Positions 1 through 12,790 of a stretch of 64,000 nucleotides of DNA are shown one piece after another. How positions within the stretch are numbered: the first letter of the stretch is position 1; the number at the start of each line of letters is the position of its first letter. Both the position numbers and the translations under genes were made by a program. The notes beneath the pieces were generated by a model. That model searched no databases, was not told the DNA's origin, and was given only the letters and a program-made list of their open reading frames with translations. The DNA lies in the NCBI GenBank assembly GCA_033239005.1, contig BSQZ01000001.1:7944000-8007999 (forward strand), in the 5' to 3' direction. The DNA comes from Lamellibrachia satsuma (taxonomy: Eukaryota > Annelida > Polychaeta > Sabellida > Siboglinidae).

Positions 1-2530
1 CATCAGAAAGGACAGGAATGTCCATAGCGGTGGAGTCCTTATAGCCTTCCGTGACAACGTTGTAGCTGAACCCCTCCAAAATTGAAACTCAAATTGTGAA
101 ATAATTTTGACAAAAATTCACTTTGCACGAAACAAATGCATATACTTTGCATCTTATTATCGACCCCCAAATGACCACCTCCAATCCCTTGAAGCTCTCC
201 ATGACTCCCTAACTAAACTATATAGATCACAAAAAACTCCCCCTAATGTAGTCATAGCTGGAGATTTTAACCTCCCTGATATCAATTGGACAAATCACCA
301 GACCACTAATAACAGCACTGCTAGCAAGCATAGCAAACTACTAGAAATAACTAACGACTTTGGGATGCAAAACATGGTAAACGACCCCACACGTATCTCT
401 TCTGGTAACATTCTTGACCTCATACTCACCTCAAATCCCTCCATTATCATCAGCACCCATACCTTTCGCAACAAGAACCCCCCACAAAGTTTATAGTTAC
501 AAATAAGCAGAATGGGACAAACTCAAAGACGACAGAGACAAACTAAATCTTGAGTACTTCGACATGGACCCCAACTCACAGGATATAGACATAAACTGGA
601 CCTTTTTCCGTGAACGTCTGACTACCTTGATTAACAATAACATACTTAGACGATACACACAAGCTAAAACCCACCTCCCCTGGATAACACGTGAACTAAT
701 TAGAATGCAGAGAAGACGAAACAAAAGCCACAAAAAGGCAAAGCAAACTGGACTAAACAGTGACTGGGGAAAATTTAAGGAACTCCGAAAGCAAGCTACT
801 AAAGCATTAGCAAAATCTTACAAAGACTACGTTAACAACCACATTGGAGACAGCCTGAAAACTAATCCAAAACGATTCTGGTCATTTATTAAGGCAAATA
901 AACGAGAAAACATTGGCATTCCCACACTTCGAGTAAACGACCAACCAATAATTAATTATCGAGATAAAGCAAATGCCCTAAACAACCAATTTAGCTCTGT
1001 ATTTACCCAAGAAAAGCACCCCATCTACCAAATAGCCCCCTCTACTTACCCCAACACCCCCTTCTCGAAACTGGCATACATGGCGTAATAAAGCAGCTGG
1101 AAAATCTAAACCAGAACAAAGCTACAGGCCCAGATGAACTCCCAGCCAGAGTCCTTAAAGAAACTGCAAAGCAGATAGCTCCCATCATCACCCAAATTGT
1201 CAAACAATCATACAACACAGGTAAACTTCCAAACGACTGGCTACAAGCATTAGTAACTCCTATACACAAAAAGAGCCACAAATCTGACCCTGCTAACTAC
1301 AGACCCATATCACTAACCTGCATCCTCTGTAAAGTAATGGAACATATCATCCTAAGCAATATGTGGAAACACCTGCATAAACATAACATCATTATCCACT
1401 TCCAACACGGATTCCAGTCGGGACTGTCTTGTGAATCTCAACTCATTGAAACAGTCCACGACTGGATGATTGCTATGGACAACAAGACCCAAATTGACGC
1501 AATCCTGCTTGACTTTGCCAAAGCTTTCGACAAAGTGCCTCACCTACGTCTTCTATCAAAATTGACCTCCTACGGAATCACTGGAAACACTCAAAATTGG
1601 ATCAAATCTTCTCTATCCAACCGCAAACAGAGAGTCTCAGTTAACGGTGCCCTGTCGGACATCACAGATGTCACATCTGGTGTCCCACAGGGTTCAGTTC
1701 AAGGACCTGTTCTCTTCTTTCTCTACACAAATGACATAGATGGGAACATCAAATCTTCTATACGCCTTTTTGATAGTATTATATATCGTAACATTTCTTC
1801 CAAAACCGACCACGAATTTCTCCAAACTGACCTAATCCAACTCCAAACATGGTCAGACAAATGGCAAATGGAATTTAATGTATCTAAATGTGTCCACCTT
1901 CCAATAACAAACAAAAATAAACCCAGCCCACACGAGTACTCGCTTTCTGGCCAGCCATTATCCAGTGTATCCAGCCCACTCATATTTCGAAGTAAAATTG
2001 GATTCCAAATTAACCTGGACAAATCACGTCACTGAAATAACTTCAAAATCTTCGAAATTTCTAGGCATGATTAAACGAACTCTTGGCCCATGTAAACCCG
2101 AAGTTAAACAAACAGCCTAAAATATGCTTATCCGGCCAAAACTCGAGTACTCTTCACCCATATGGAATCCTCACACCTTTTCACAAGCTAAAAGCCTTGA
2201 AAGAGTACAACACTTTGCTGCCAGATTTGTTAAAAATTATTACAGACGAAACACAAATCCAGCAGATCTAATTACTGCCCTTGGATGGCCAACCCTCGAA
2301 CGAAGACGTATCATTAAACAAAATTCTAAATAATATTATTGAGATCACCCCCCCAGGCCTACCAACTCGCTCTCGAACCCGTGGACCATACGTAGCCCCC
2401 AGGTGTCGTATAAATGCAATGGTCTTTTCATTTTATCCCCGAGCCATTCGCATATGAAATATGATTCCACCAAAAATTACCAACATAAAAAATAAAAATC
2501 ATTTTAAGAAGCTATTATGGAACTCCCTTT
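1..2530 (+). mobile_element. Degenerate non-LTR retrotransposon (CR1/Jockey-like LINE), 5' cut by window edge
   Basis: The plus strand encodes pieces of a LINE ORF2 in shifting frames. An endonuclease segment (about 1-490) contains the GDFNLPDINW motif. A linker region lies at 564-1070. The reverse transcriptase (about 1085-2330) has ANYRPISL, LLDFAKAFDKVPH and SGVPQGS. Where the catalytic FADD box should be (near 1765) the frame reads RLFDSIIYR, so two residues including a catalytic aspartate are missing. The endonuclease SDH box is also not visible. Frame changes occur near 490-560, 1085, 2035 and 2100. The order and motifs fit the CR1/Jockey group. The copy cannot be active. Its 3' end is placed at about 2530 by the last alignable C-terminal residues. 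Confidence 0.85.
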
Positions 2531-3414
2531 CACCACACCTCCTCACCTAAACTGTCTTTAAAACACAGTGCTCAGCGTAAACTTATCCATGGTGTGGGTA
2601 TGGAGACTGTCTATGTGTGCATGTGGCAAGGCAGCGACAGTATCCATACACATAACCAACCTATTCAAAATTCTCGTTTAATATCCTATACATAAAATAA
2701 ATAAATTCTAAAACCATAAAACCATATCAGCAACATTAAAGATATTAGTCTTTTAGTTGTATGTACCACCCACAGCGCATGCGCACAGTCCACCACAAAC
2801 TCCTGTGTTAGCCCAAGTTTGGGCTGTTTGGAGTATAACCACTTGAGACTTGAGATTCCTCTGACTGCGATCGTTACTTCCCCTGACATTGGCTGACACA
2901 GGCTTTGTGAGAAAAACTCACAAAAACATATTTCAACACGACATATACAAAGCGACCGAGCCGGCAGGTTGTAGCACTTTTTAACCAAACGACCTCACAA
3001 TGCAATCGTTTTGTTTGGCCAATCGGAAGAATGTAACATGTAAGTATGAAGCACGTAAAATTTTAACCCGCCGAGCCAGTTACAACGCTCTGACCTGAAA
3101 CAGCGTTCGTCTATTATGATTTACGGCGTTTAATGACTACGCAGAAAGCAACCGACAGCCCGTGCAGAGATCGACGTATGCAGTCAGGAGGTCCCCACAT
3201 AGAAACGTTTTGTTTGCCTTGCCAATCAAAAGCATGTTTGGGCTCAGAGTTGACTCATCGAGCCATGTACAACGCTGAGACGCAATCAGTTGTGGGCCGT
3301 AGCCGCGATGCTCGTCTCGTTCCTGCTACTTACTCACTGCGGTCGTTCGAGATCAGGCATTACGAACTCCATCCCAAACCAACACTCTACATATTACAGT
3401 GGAAGACAGTTTTT
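2531..3414. other. No gene seen; LINE 3' flank and unassigned intergenic DNA
   Basis: The first 100 bases may be the 3' UTR of the LINE. The remainder has several short open frames on both strands with no recognisable protein motif and no splice-consistent exon chain. I see no repeat unit here. Confidence 0.5.
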
Positions 3415-3600
3415 GAGAGGCGCGGTAGTGTTGTGATTAACACATCTGCTTTACGTGTCAGAGTTACACCGGGACCAGGCATTATACACCAGATGTAAAA
3501 ACCGGGCTTTCAACGTTGTTGACTGCGTATCCTTCGTGACTCAAATGTCGGTCGCACCTCGCTAAAGACACAAAAGAACCGTTTTAGTTAATAACTAATA
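3415..3600 (+). mobile_element. tRNA-derived SINE, copy 1
   Basis: The head (about 3421-3485) resembles a decayed tRNA with GGTAGTG...ATTAACACATCTGC...CAGAG, in the position of an A box and anticodon arm. The body (about 3500-3580) includes CAACGTTGTTGACTG, CGTGACTCAAATGTCGG and AAAGAACC. The same body recurs at 16750-16860 behind another tRNA-like head, so this is a dispersed family rather than a tRNA gene. The B box is degenerate. Confidence 0.6.
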
Positions 3601-4529
3601 CAAACAAACTCAATTCCGTGTATTTATTATTGTTTCCATGCACGCGCTCATAGCACAGAGCGTCCAGACGATCACCCGGTTATTCTGATCGTCGGTGACG
3701 TCGCACGTAAACGCCACTTGTAGATTCACTCATGAACCGGTGACAGCCCCAGGTCTCCGAGCCTGAGTGAACATGATATGGCGCGTGCTACGGTCGTTGG
3801 TCCCGCGCCTCGTTAGCATACTGACTGTCAATGGACCGCCCAGGCGTTGTACCTAGGATCCCGCAAGTAGGGGGAAGGGGGAGGGGGGAGTTTTGTCACC
3901 GATTATTTTATTACCATGTAGTGGCGCAACAGGTTACATACGAAACAAATTAAGGAAGTAGAAATTATTGAACATTTCAAAGATTTCTTTAAACATATCC
4001 TAAAGGTTTTGTTTACCTGTAGAACAGGTGATACTAGGAACAATTAGGTAATTGCTTCACATTCAAGTGCACGGTGGAGTAGTTTAGAGTTCTTTACTAA
4101 AACGAAGATACTACAGTTCATAACGACGGTACTTGTGGTGGTTAGTTATCTCATAATTTGTAAGTATTTGGGCACTGAAATGCTTACAATAAAAAACGAG
4201 TTGATTTTTAAGTTCAACTTACGAAAACTAATTACATACATCCTGAAAATCATAACGATTACAACAGTTTGATTCCTGTGTAATTAGTTAATCATTACAT
4301 CGCCGCGTACATATTAGCCATTAAACTAGTGCATGTAACACCTACCGAGATGGCGTATGACCTCTATTCCCTGTCCCTAAAGATGTTTCATCCCATTTTA
4401 AAAGTTTACGTGAGGATTCATTGCCGTATAAATTGTGCATAATTAAAAAAAAACTTTAATACAATCTTCTCATAAACATCTATATGCTAGTGAGGGTAGT
4501 TTCAGTGAGTTTAGTCTTTCAACAGTCAT
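3601..4529. other. No gene seen; AT-rich intergenic DNA
   Basis: There is no long open frame and no recognised domain. A G-rich tract (about 3869-3890) and a poly-A run near 4446 are the only simple-sequence features. Confidence 0.5.
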
Positions 4530-4655
4530 AAGTTAGTCACACTTGGTAATTCTTTGGTGGCTCTTCCTTGGACTTTTTCTGTTGCAATAATGTGTTTTTT
4601 CTTATAGGGGTACCATGCTGCTATGGCGTAGTCAAGATGCGTTCTTACCATTTCT
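4530..4655 (-). pseudogene. CR1-like reverse transcriptase C-terminal fragment
   Basis: Read on the minus strand, this stretch encodes a short segment with RTHLDYAIAAWYPYKKKH and TEKVQGRATKELPSV. This is the conserved C-terminal part of CR1-type reverse transcriptases; compare RPHLEYCIQAWRPYRKKD in the element at 5466-6590. It is too short to place in a subfamily and is an isolated relic. Confidence 0.65.
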
Positions 4656-4955
4656 TTGGCACGAACGTATCCTTGTCTAGAAATTGGACAGTTCTGCGAA
4701 TTATTTTTGTTATCTTTGTTGCTTTGTTTACAACTTAATTAACGTGACGTTACAGTATATTTCTTCAATACATTTTAAAACATAACGTAGCAGTCAAACA
4801 AAGTTATAAAAAGCAATACTGAATCTTCACAATTTACTAATAAATACTAACACATTTTGTAGAGGCACTATGTCAGAGATCCCCCAACTGATACATCAGA
4901 ATCGATGTTGTCGCCTTGGTGTGGTGTTGCACAGGGAATTGAAAGGAGCATAAGT

Positions 4956-5089
<134 letters not shown>

Positions 5090-5465
5090 ATGGGGCATGT
5101 TGATTCACTGGGCATTTGTATTTAAAAGATGGACGATCTTAGAATGCAACTTTAACGTACACAGATGTTCTACGTTGCTATGGGATGACAATGTTTGTTG
5201 ATGTTCGTTTGACGTCACACGCCGACCCCGTACGGACATTGACGAGCGAAACGTCAAATCGCCTGGGGCTTCTTTGCCACTAATATAATTAGCTTTTATT
5301 GAAGAGTAGCCAATCACATCGTATGCTAATACATTTCAAATTACGAATACAACTGTTTGTTATCATATTTAACAAGATTTAACAAGATTTGCCATCCAAG
5401 CCAAAGGCCCAGATGGCAAGTGGACAAGGAAGCCATTGGCTTATCGAGAGTCCAACAATGTTCAC

Positions 5466-8336
5466 CTACTTATAACCCGCCCTTCTGATATATGTGTCAA
5501 CCTTGTTTTTAAACATATTCACGCTGCTAGCAGTTACACAATCTGTAGACAGTTTGTTCCATTCATTTACTGTCCTCTGTGAGAACGAGTGCTTCCTGAT
5601 GTCCAATCTACATTGATCCTTTACTAATTTTACCTCATGTCCTCTAGTTCTGCTATCCTTCTTGAGTGAGAAAAACATATTTCTATCAATATTTTCATAC
5701 CCATTCAATATCTTAAAAACTTCAATCTGATCTCCTCTTAACCTCCTTGTCTCTAGAGTTGTTAAACCACATTCTTTCAGGCGTTCTTCATAACTAAGGT
5801 CTCTAAGTTCTGGAATCATTTTAGTTGCTCTCCTTTGTATGCGTTCAAGCGTATCTATATCCTTCTTACGATATGGTCTCCATGCTTGTATACAGTATTC
5901 TAAATGAGGTCTAACTATTGCTTTATAAAGAGGTATAATTAACTTTTTTCCCTTGTATGTTATGTTTCTTCTAATCAATCCAAGAATTTGATTACCCTTT
6001 GAAGCTGCAATACCACACTGCTCTGAAACTTTCATATCAGCGCTTATTGTAACTCCTAAGTCCTTTTCTTTTACAGTAGTACCAAGAACAGTAGCTCCCA
6101 TTTTATAGTTTACATTCAAGTTCCCATGTCCTGTATGTAGGCATTTACATTTCCCAAAATTGAACAGCATCTGCCATTTCTCAGACCATTTCACTAATCT
6201 GTCTAGATCGTTTTGTAAATGTTGTTTATCACCATCAGTATTAACCTTTCTAAACAGTTTTGTGTCGTCCGCAAATTTCAGTACGTTACTTGTTATACTG
6301 TCGTCCAAGTCATTGATATAAATTAAGAATAATATAGGTCCTAATACTGATCCTTGAGGTACCCCACTCAAAACCGATTTCCAATTTGAAACTTCGCCAT
6401 CTACTACAACTCGTTGTCTTCTGTCAGTCAGCCATTGTTCTATCCAGTCAGTTATGCTATCCCCGATACCATGGGCTTTTAATTTAAGTAGCAATCTTTG
6501 ATGTGGCACTTTGTCAAAAGCTTTCTGAAAATCTAAGTAGATAATATCTACTGGCGATCCCTCGTCTATCCACTTAGTGATTTCTTCCAAAAAACATTAC
6601 ACATTTGTTAAGCATGACCTCGCTTTAAGGAATCCATGTTGAGATGAATTTAATAATTTATGCTTAACGAGGAAGTCCACCATATGGTCTTTAATTAACC
6701 TTTCTAATAATTTACAAATCACTGACGTTAAACTCACTGGTCTGTAATTCTCTGACTTATTTCTCGAACCCTTTTTAAATAATGGTATGATGTTTGCTTC
6801 TTTCCATTCAAACGGAACAACTCCCTCTTTTAATGACAAGTTGAATACTCTTGCAAGTGGTATACTGATTTGATCTACTGTTTCCATTAGTAATTTTGGA
6901 GGAATCCCATCCACTCCCGGTGATTTGTTATCCTTCATTGCCTTTATTTTCCTAGCTACCAATTCTGGAGTTACAACTAACGGTCCTAAATAGTCAGATT
7001 TAGTCCCCTGAAATTTAGCATCAGCAACTGGTAATGAACTAATATCTTCTTTTGTAAACACTGAACTGAAGTAACCATTTAGGTCTTCCGCCATTAAAAA
7101 CCCCTGTGATATTATATTTCCAGCACTGTCTTCTAGAGGTCCAACCTTGTCTTGTACGTTTTGTTTACTCCTGACATATGCATAAAAACTCTTGCTGTCA
7201 GTTTTTATGTTACATGCCAGTTTTTGCTCATAGCTTCTTTTAGATTGTCTGATTTCAGTTGTAGCTGCATTAAGTGCCTCTTTGTATTTTGCATAGTCTT
7301 CTTCCTTTCTGGTACGCCTATAAACCCTCCACATAGTTTGTTTTAGCATTATTTTTCTAATTGCCTCTTTTGACACGTGTTTCTTTCTACACCGTTTTCC
7401 TTGTTTTCGGAAGGGAACAAATTTATCAATGATACTCTCAATTTCATATTTTAGAATATTCCAACATTCAATTGCAGTCTTATTCATCAGCATGTTATTC
7501 CAATCTAGCTGTGCTAAGTATTTTCTCATATCTTTGTAGTTACCTTTGTGGAAGTTTCTCTTGTACGTTTTCTTATTTTTACTTTCTGATTTTACATTGA
7601 TGTCAAAATGTATTTGATTATGGTCACTATTACCCAATGGTTCAAATATTTTTACATTGTCCACTAATTCTTTTTGTGATGACAAAACTATATCTAATAC
7701 ATTTTCTCCCTGGTTGGTTCTAGTACGTGCTGAGTAAGAAAGCTATCCTGGATTAAACATAGAAATTGTTGATCCTCAATCCCTGTGCTCTCTAGAGAAT
7801 TCCATTGTATGTGTCCATGGTTAAAATCTCCCATTATGATACATTCCCTTTACTAACTTCCTTTATAGCGTTTTTTATTTTTGTGTTGTCCTCTTCGTTT
7901 ATGTTTGGACTTCGGTAAACTAATCCAACAGTTAATTTTGAATTTCCTGAAACAATTTTGCACCAAACAGCTTCATCGCAATCTGCTTCCCTTTCTAGTT
8001 TCATTTCATAAGCCTGAATAGATTCTTTAACATATAAAATAACTCCCCGCCCCTTCTTCCTATTCGATCTTTCCTAAACATTACGTATCCTGTCAGTCCT
8101 AATTCAGCATCTGTTATATCTATGTTGGCCCATGATTCAGTTATACCAATTATGTGAGGGTCAATATCTTCTACCATAATGTTTAATTCGTTTTTCTTAT
8201 TTACTATGCTCCTTGCATTTAAACATACGCATCTATAACCTTTTTCAGAGATGTTTTTCGGATGATTTGATATTGGTTTATCTGTGCTAGTGGTCTCTTG
8301 TTCTGCTTGAGACACCTCTAGGTAACCCCCCTGCAC
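5466..8336 (-). pseudogene. CR1 ORF2: endonuclease-reverse transcriptase with stop and frameshifts
   Basis: The endonuclease start (8336-8001) shows CLNARSIVNKKNEL and GITESWANIDI. Frameshifts follow between about 8050 and 7690, where a GDFN-like segment is still visible. The reverse transcriptase is open from 7685 to 6600 (ENYRPVSLTSV) and from 6590 to 5466 (YLDFQKAFDKVPH, SGVPQGSVLGP, KFADDTKLF, intact FADD). The two parts are in the same frame and are separated only by an in-frame TAA at 6597-6599. The C-terminus ends at 5466. Apart from that stop and the endonuclease frameshifts the protein is complete. Confidence 0.85.
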
Positions 8337-8338
8337 TT

Positions 8339-9658
8339 CTAGTTTAAAGAATGTTTACTTCCAAAAATATTTGTCATTGTACCCAAGTCGCTATCTACTG
8401 CTGCTGAAAGTTTGTCCGCGAATACTGCCGCCCCCTTTCCACTTAAATGAAGCCCATCCTTCATGTACATATCACCCCTCCCAACAAAACTTTCCCATAA
8501 ATCCACAAATCCAACTTCCTCTTCCCTACACAGCCTCTGGACTAACATGTTAATTGCCATCCCCCGACAATTTCGATATTTATGACCCCTCCTGCCCATC
8601 ACAGGTAAAATCCCTGACAGTATTACCTGCTCAACCCGCGTCTGTTTTAGTGTTCTGACCAACTGCCTATATTTCCTAACTATGGCAGTTGTACCCTCCC
8701 TCTCTACGTTATTTGTCCCTACATGTACTAAAACAGATCCACCCTTACCCGAGCCTACGATGTTTTTTACCCTCTCAGTTATCGCCTCTATTTTTGCTCC
8801 AGGCAAGCAGACCACCACATCATCTCCCTTGTTTAAGACTCTGTCGGTCTTCCTAACTATCGAATCCCCCACAAACACCCTCGCTCTCTTCCTCACCCCC
8901 TCTATCACTGCTGCAGAATAACTCTTCCTTTCGATCCCCTCCATCACATTCTGTCCTGACCCCTTCCCTTCCGTCTCCCCCACTCCCTTCTCCTTCCCTC
9001 CTGTCTCCCCTACTCCCCTCTCCTTCACTCCGGTTGTTTTCCCTCCCGTCTCCCCCACTCCCTTCTCCTTCCCTCCTGTCTCCGCTACTCCCTCTCCTTC
9101 ACTCCGGTTGTTTTCCCTCCCGTCTCCCCCACTCCCTTCTCCTTCCCTCCTGTCTCCGCTACTCCCTCTCCTTCACCCCGGTTGTCTTCCCTCCCGTCTC
9201 CCCATTCCCTTCTCCTTCCCTCCTGTCTCCCCTACTCCCCTCTCCTTCACCCCGGTTGTCTTCCCTCCCGTTCCTTTCCTTCCCGTCTCCTTACGTCCTG
9301 TCTCCCTATGACCTGTCACCTTCCCTCCTCTCAGCTTCCTCCCAGGCTGAGGTGAGCTCTCCCTAGCATCTCTTGTGTCTTTCCCCACTTTATCGTCTAC
9401 TGTTCCCTCACCGGAACTACTGGCACAACTCCCCTGATCCCTTCCCACCATTGCCACAACGAGCAGTCTCAGCTCTTTCAACTCCACCTCTATTTCCTTC
9501 ATCCTTGCGCATCCCCTACACTCAAAATTAAAACTATCTGCCTGGACCTCAGCCCAGGACTTTTCGCACCCAGACTTGACGAAATCTACCCAGTTACTAC
9601 AACTGCCACAAATTACGTGCCTTGTGGCCTTTAACTGTCGTTTGCACGGGGCCATCAT
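8339..9658 (-). pseudogene. CR1 ORF1: PHD-like finger plus SGNH/GDSL esterase, broken by a minisatellite
   Basis: The N-terminal part (9658-9480) carries paired cysteines in the pattern ICGSCSNW...C...FECRGCA, a PHD-like finger, then a short helical stretch. The C-terminal part (about 8900-8340) is an SGNH-hydrolase domain. It has FVGDSIVRKTD (catalytic Ser block), HVGTNNV (Asn block) and DGLHLSGKGA (Asp-His block), so all catalytic residues are present. Between them lies a Gly/Lys/Glu/Thr-rich linker encoded by about 75-bp repeats whose unequal length shifts the frame (about 9058-9173). ORF1 proteins of CR1 elements are known to carry an esterase domain. Its role in retrotransposition is not settled. 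Confidence 0.8.
9034..9310 (-). repeat. 74-75-bp tandem repeats inside LINE ORF1
   Basis: About four C/T-rich copies (plus strand), with starts separated by 74 bp near 9047 and 9121, encode the linker motif GVGETGGKEKG on the minus strand. A one-base shortfall from 75 explains why the downstream frame is lost. Confidence 0.75.
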
Positions 9659-9700
9659 ACAATTTAGTTTTAATTAGTGTGCTACGTTAGCCTTGAATAA

Positions 9701-10786
9701 GGCTGTTTTTGTGATCAAAAGAACACTTTAGGCTAAAAATCCTGCCACCTAGCGAATACGGAGAACACTGTGTAACAAAACAACGAAGTGAGTGTGTACT
9801 AATTTACGCTAAAGTCCTGCTGTTAATTCCTTTTTACCGAAAACGTTGACTACCACTATGTCAGATATTACCTTATGTATGTAATTTAAGTAAATAAATC
9901 ACTTTATCTTATATATATATATATTAGCTAATGTAAACGATAGCTCGATGCACGGGTTGAATGACTTGTAAACAAACTCCCTTTTATCACTCGTTGAGTT
10001 TGAATCCGGGAAAAAAAAAATACTACCTCTGTTAATAACAACGGTTTCTTAATATATGTCTACAAGAAGTTGGTGAACAATATATGTATAATACTAATAC
10101 TTATTCTAACCAATATTCACTGTTACTGACTATTCACTATGTTATCTAATTTTTCGAATTGTAAACACCCCTATTAACGCTCGCTGAATTCCCTGACAGA
10201 ATCCGAAACTAACTTACTCTAAAATACTCCCTCTGACTAATAATTAACAAAACCTGTTTCCTAATATATGTCTACAATACGTTTGTGTATAATATATATG
10301 CAATAGTAATACTTATTCTATTTGATATTCCACGTATTTCTGTAAATGATCTACACCAAATTCAAGTCGCTGCACCAAGTCCAAGTAGCCGGAAGTTATC
10401 TATCAGGATTGGTGGAATATTTGCATAATATGATGTTTAAATTAGAATAATAATTTAATAAATATAAACCATTCCAACTATTGTCGTTCATGTCTTATAA
10501 CTAGCAGACCAATAAAATAGAGTAATCAACTTAAGACACATTTCAATGTGAATGTTATTTGTGAAACAGTTACACTTGTTGAAAGTAACCTTACGTATGA
10601 TGCCGACGTTTCGCGCGCACTGCCACTTGCACTGCAAACATCTGAGTCTAACTATGCCGTTCTCAATTCATTTCAAATCGAAGCCTCCAAAGTTCACTTT
10701 CACAGCCAAATACCAAATTTCGAACACTGAACATGGTAATAACATATTCTAAATTAGAATTAATACAATTATTCTTATTATCCACT
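9701..10786. other. No gene seen; AT-rich intergenic DNA
   Basis: Two short related stretches (about 10040-10110 and 10250-10330, both with TTCTTAATATATGTCTACAA-like sequence) suggest an internal direct repeat about 210 bp apart. I find no coding motif. Confidence 0.45.
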
Positions 10787-12632
10787 TGAACACTAGTGGG
10801 GCGTGGTGGTATTGTGGATAGAACACTAGTGGGGCGTGGTGGTGTTGTGGGTAGAACACTATTGGGGCGTGGTGGTGTTGTGGATAGAACACTAGTGGGG
10901 CGTGGTGGTGTTGTGGATAGAACACTAGTGGGGCGTGGTGGTGTTGTGGATAGAACACTAGTGGGGCGTGGTGGTGTTGTCGATAGAACACTAGTGGGGC
11001 GTGGTGGTGTTGTGGATAGAACACTAGTGGGGCGTGGTGGTGTTGTCGATAGAACACTAGTGGGGCGTGGTGGTACTGTGGATAGAACACTAGTGGGGCG
11101 TGGTGGTGTTGTGGATAGAACACTAGTGGGGCGTGGTGGTGTTGTGTCTAGAACACTAGTGTGGTGTGGTTGTGTTGTGGATAGAACACTAGTGGGGCGT
11201 GGTATTATTGTGGATAGAACACTACTGGGCGTGGTGGTGTTGTGGATAGAACACTAGTGGGGCGTGGTGGTGTTGTGGATAGAACACTAGTGGGGCGTGG
11301 TTGTGTTGTGGATAGAACACTAGTGGGGCGTGGTGGTGTTGTGGATAGAACACTAGTGGGCGTGGTGGTGTTGTGGATAGAACACTAGTGGGGCGTGGTG
11401 GTGTTGTGGATAGAACACTAGTGGGGCGTGGTGGTGTTGTGGATAGAACACTAGTGGGGTGTGGTGGTGTTGTGTCTAGAACACTAGTGTGGCGTGGTTG
11501 TGTTGTGGATAGAACACTAATGAGAGTGGTTATGTTGTGGATAGAACACTAGTGGGGCGTGGTGGTGTTGTGGATAGAACACTAGTGGGGCGTGGTAGTG
11601 TTGTGTCTAGAACACTAGTGGGGCGTGGTTGTGTTGTGGATAGAACACTAGTGAGCGTGGTTATGCTGTGGATAGAACACTAGTGGGGCGTGGTTGTGTT
11701 GTGGATAGAACACTAGTGGGGCGTGGTTGTGCTGTGGATAGAACACTAGTGGGGCGTGGTTGTGTTGTGGATAGAACACTAGTGGGGCGTGGTTGTGCTG
11801 TGGATAGAACACTAGTGGGGCGTGGTGGTGTTGTGGATAGAACACTAGTGAGAGTGGTTATGTTGTGGATAGAACACTAGTGGGGCGTGGTATTATTGTG
11901 GATAGAACACTAGTGGGCGTGGTGGTGTTGTGGATAGAACACTAGTGGGGCGTGGTGGTGTTGTGGATAGAACACTAGTGGGGCGTGGTTGTGTTGTGGA
12001 TAGAACACTAGTGGGGCGTGGTGGTGTTGTGGATAGAACACTAGTGGGCGTGGTGGTGTTGTGGATAGAACACTAGTAGGGCGTGGTGGTGTTGTGGATA
12101 GAACACTAGTGGGGCGTGGTGGTGTTGTGGATAGAACACTAGTGGGGTGTGGTGGTGTTGTGTCTAGAACACTAGTGTGGCGTGGTTGTGTTGTGGATAG
12201 AACACTAGTGAGAGTGGTTATGTTGTGGATAGAACACTAGTGGGGCGTGGTGGTGTTGTGGATAGAACACTAGTGGGGCGTGGTAGTGTTGTGTCTAGAA
12301 CACTAGTGGGGCGTGGTTGTGTTGTGGATAGAACACTAGTGAGCGTGGTTATGCTGTGGATAGAACACTAGTGGTGCGTGGTTGTGTTGTGGATAGAACA
12401 CTAGTGGGGCGTGGTTGTGCTGTGGATAGAACACTAGTGGGGCGTGGTGGTGTTGTGGATAGAACACTAGTGGGGCTTGGTGGTGTTGTGGATAGAACAC
12501 TAGGGGGCGTGGTGGAGTTGTGGATAGAACACTAGGGGGCGTGGTGGAGTTGTGGATAGAACACTAGTGGGGCGTGGTGGAGTTGTGGATAGAACACTAG
12601 TAGGGCGTGGTGGAGTTGTGGATAGAACACTG
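10787..12632. repeat. 33-bp minisatellite array (about 55 copies) with 688-bp higher-order repeat
   Basis: The unit begins GAACACTAGTGGGGCGTGGT and is 33 bp long, with variants of 31-32 bp. Because 33 is divisible by three, stretches stay open in more than one frame on both strands. These frames (repeats of GRGGVVDRTLV or FYPQHHHAPLV) are not genes. Rare variants recur at a fixed distance: GGTATTATTG at 11201 and 11889, TGTGTCTAGA at 11471 and 12159, GTGAGCGTGG at 11651 and 12339. Each pair is 688 bp apart, showing a block duplication. Confidence 0.95.
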
Positions 12633-12790
12633 GATTTTGCAGATGACTTCGTTCTCCTGTCCTACAATCACCACTAGAACAAGAAAAACAGACCTTCTAA
12701 ACATAGTGCCTACACAGATAGGACTCAACAACAACATCAGCTAGACAAAGATCATGAAAGCCAAATGTGTCTCCTGGTAAATTTTAAAAT
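12633..12790 (+). pseudogene. Reverse transcriptase catalytic-box fragment of a LINE
   Basis: Directly at the 3' edge of the minisatellite the sequence encodes LDFADDFVLLSYNHH. A stop and frameshift follow, then residues resembling the QEKTDLLN...QIGL...TKIMK region downstream of the FADD box in LINE reverse transcriptases. Only about 50 codons remain. Confidence 0.6.

Larger units (their letters stand above)
5376..9700 (-). mobile_element. Near full-length CR1-type LINE
   Basis: On the minus strand the order is ORF1 (9658 to 8339), ORF2 (8336 to 5466) and a short 3' tail. The tail ends in a duplicated AAATCTTGTT unit (plus-strand 5371-5392), which matches the short tandem 3' ends typical of CR1 elements rather than poly-A. 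ORF1 has a PHD-like finger plus an SGNH esterase, and ORF2 an endonuclease plus reverse transcriptase. Both ORFs are damaged by a few lesions but catalytic boxes are retained, so the insertion is younger than the LINE at 1-2530. Confidence 0.85.

Noticed and set aside
3421..3490. Functional tRNA gene
   Set aside because: The tRNA-like head is degenerate, lacks a convincing B box and is fused to a body shared with a second copy, so it is a SINE.
10749..11880. Repeat proteins GRGGVVDRTLV (plus) and FYPQHHHAPLV (minus)
   Set aside because: The 33-bp unit stays open simply because its length is a multiple of three. No start context, and neither frame extends beyond the array.
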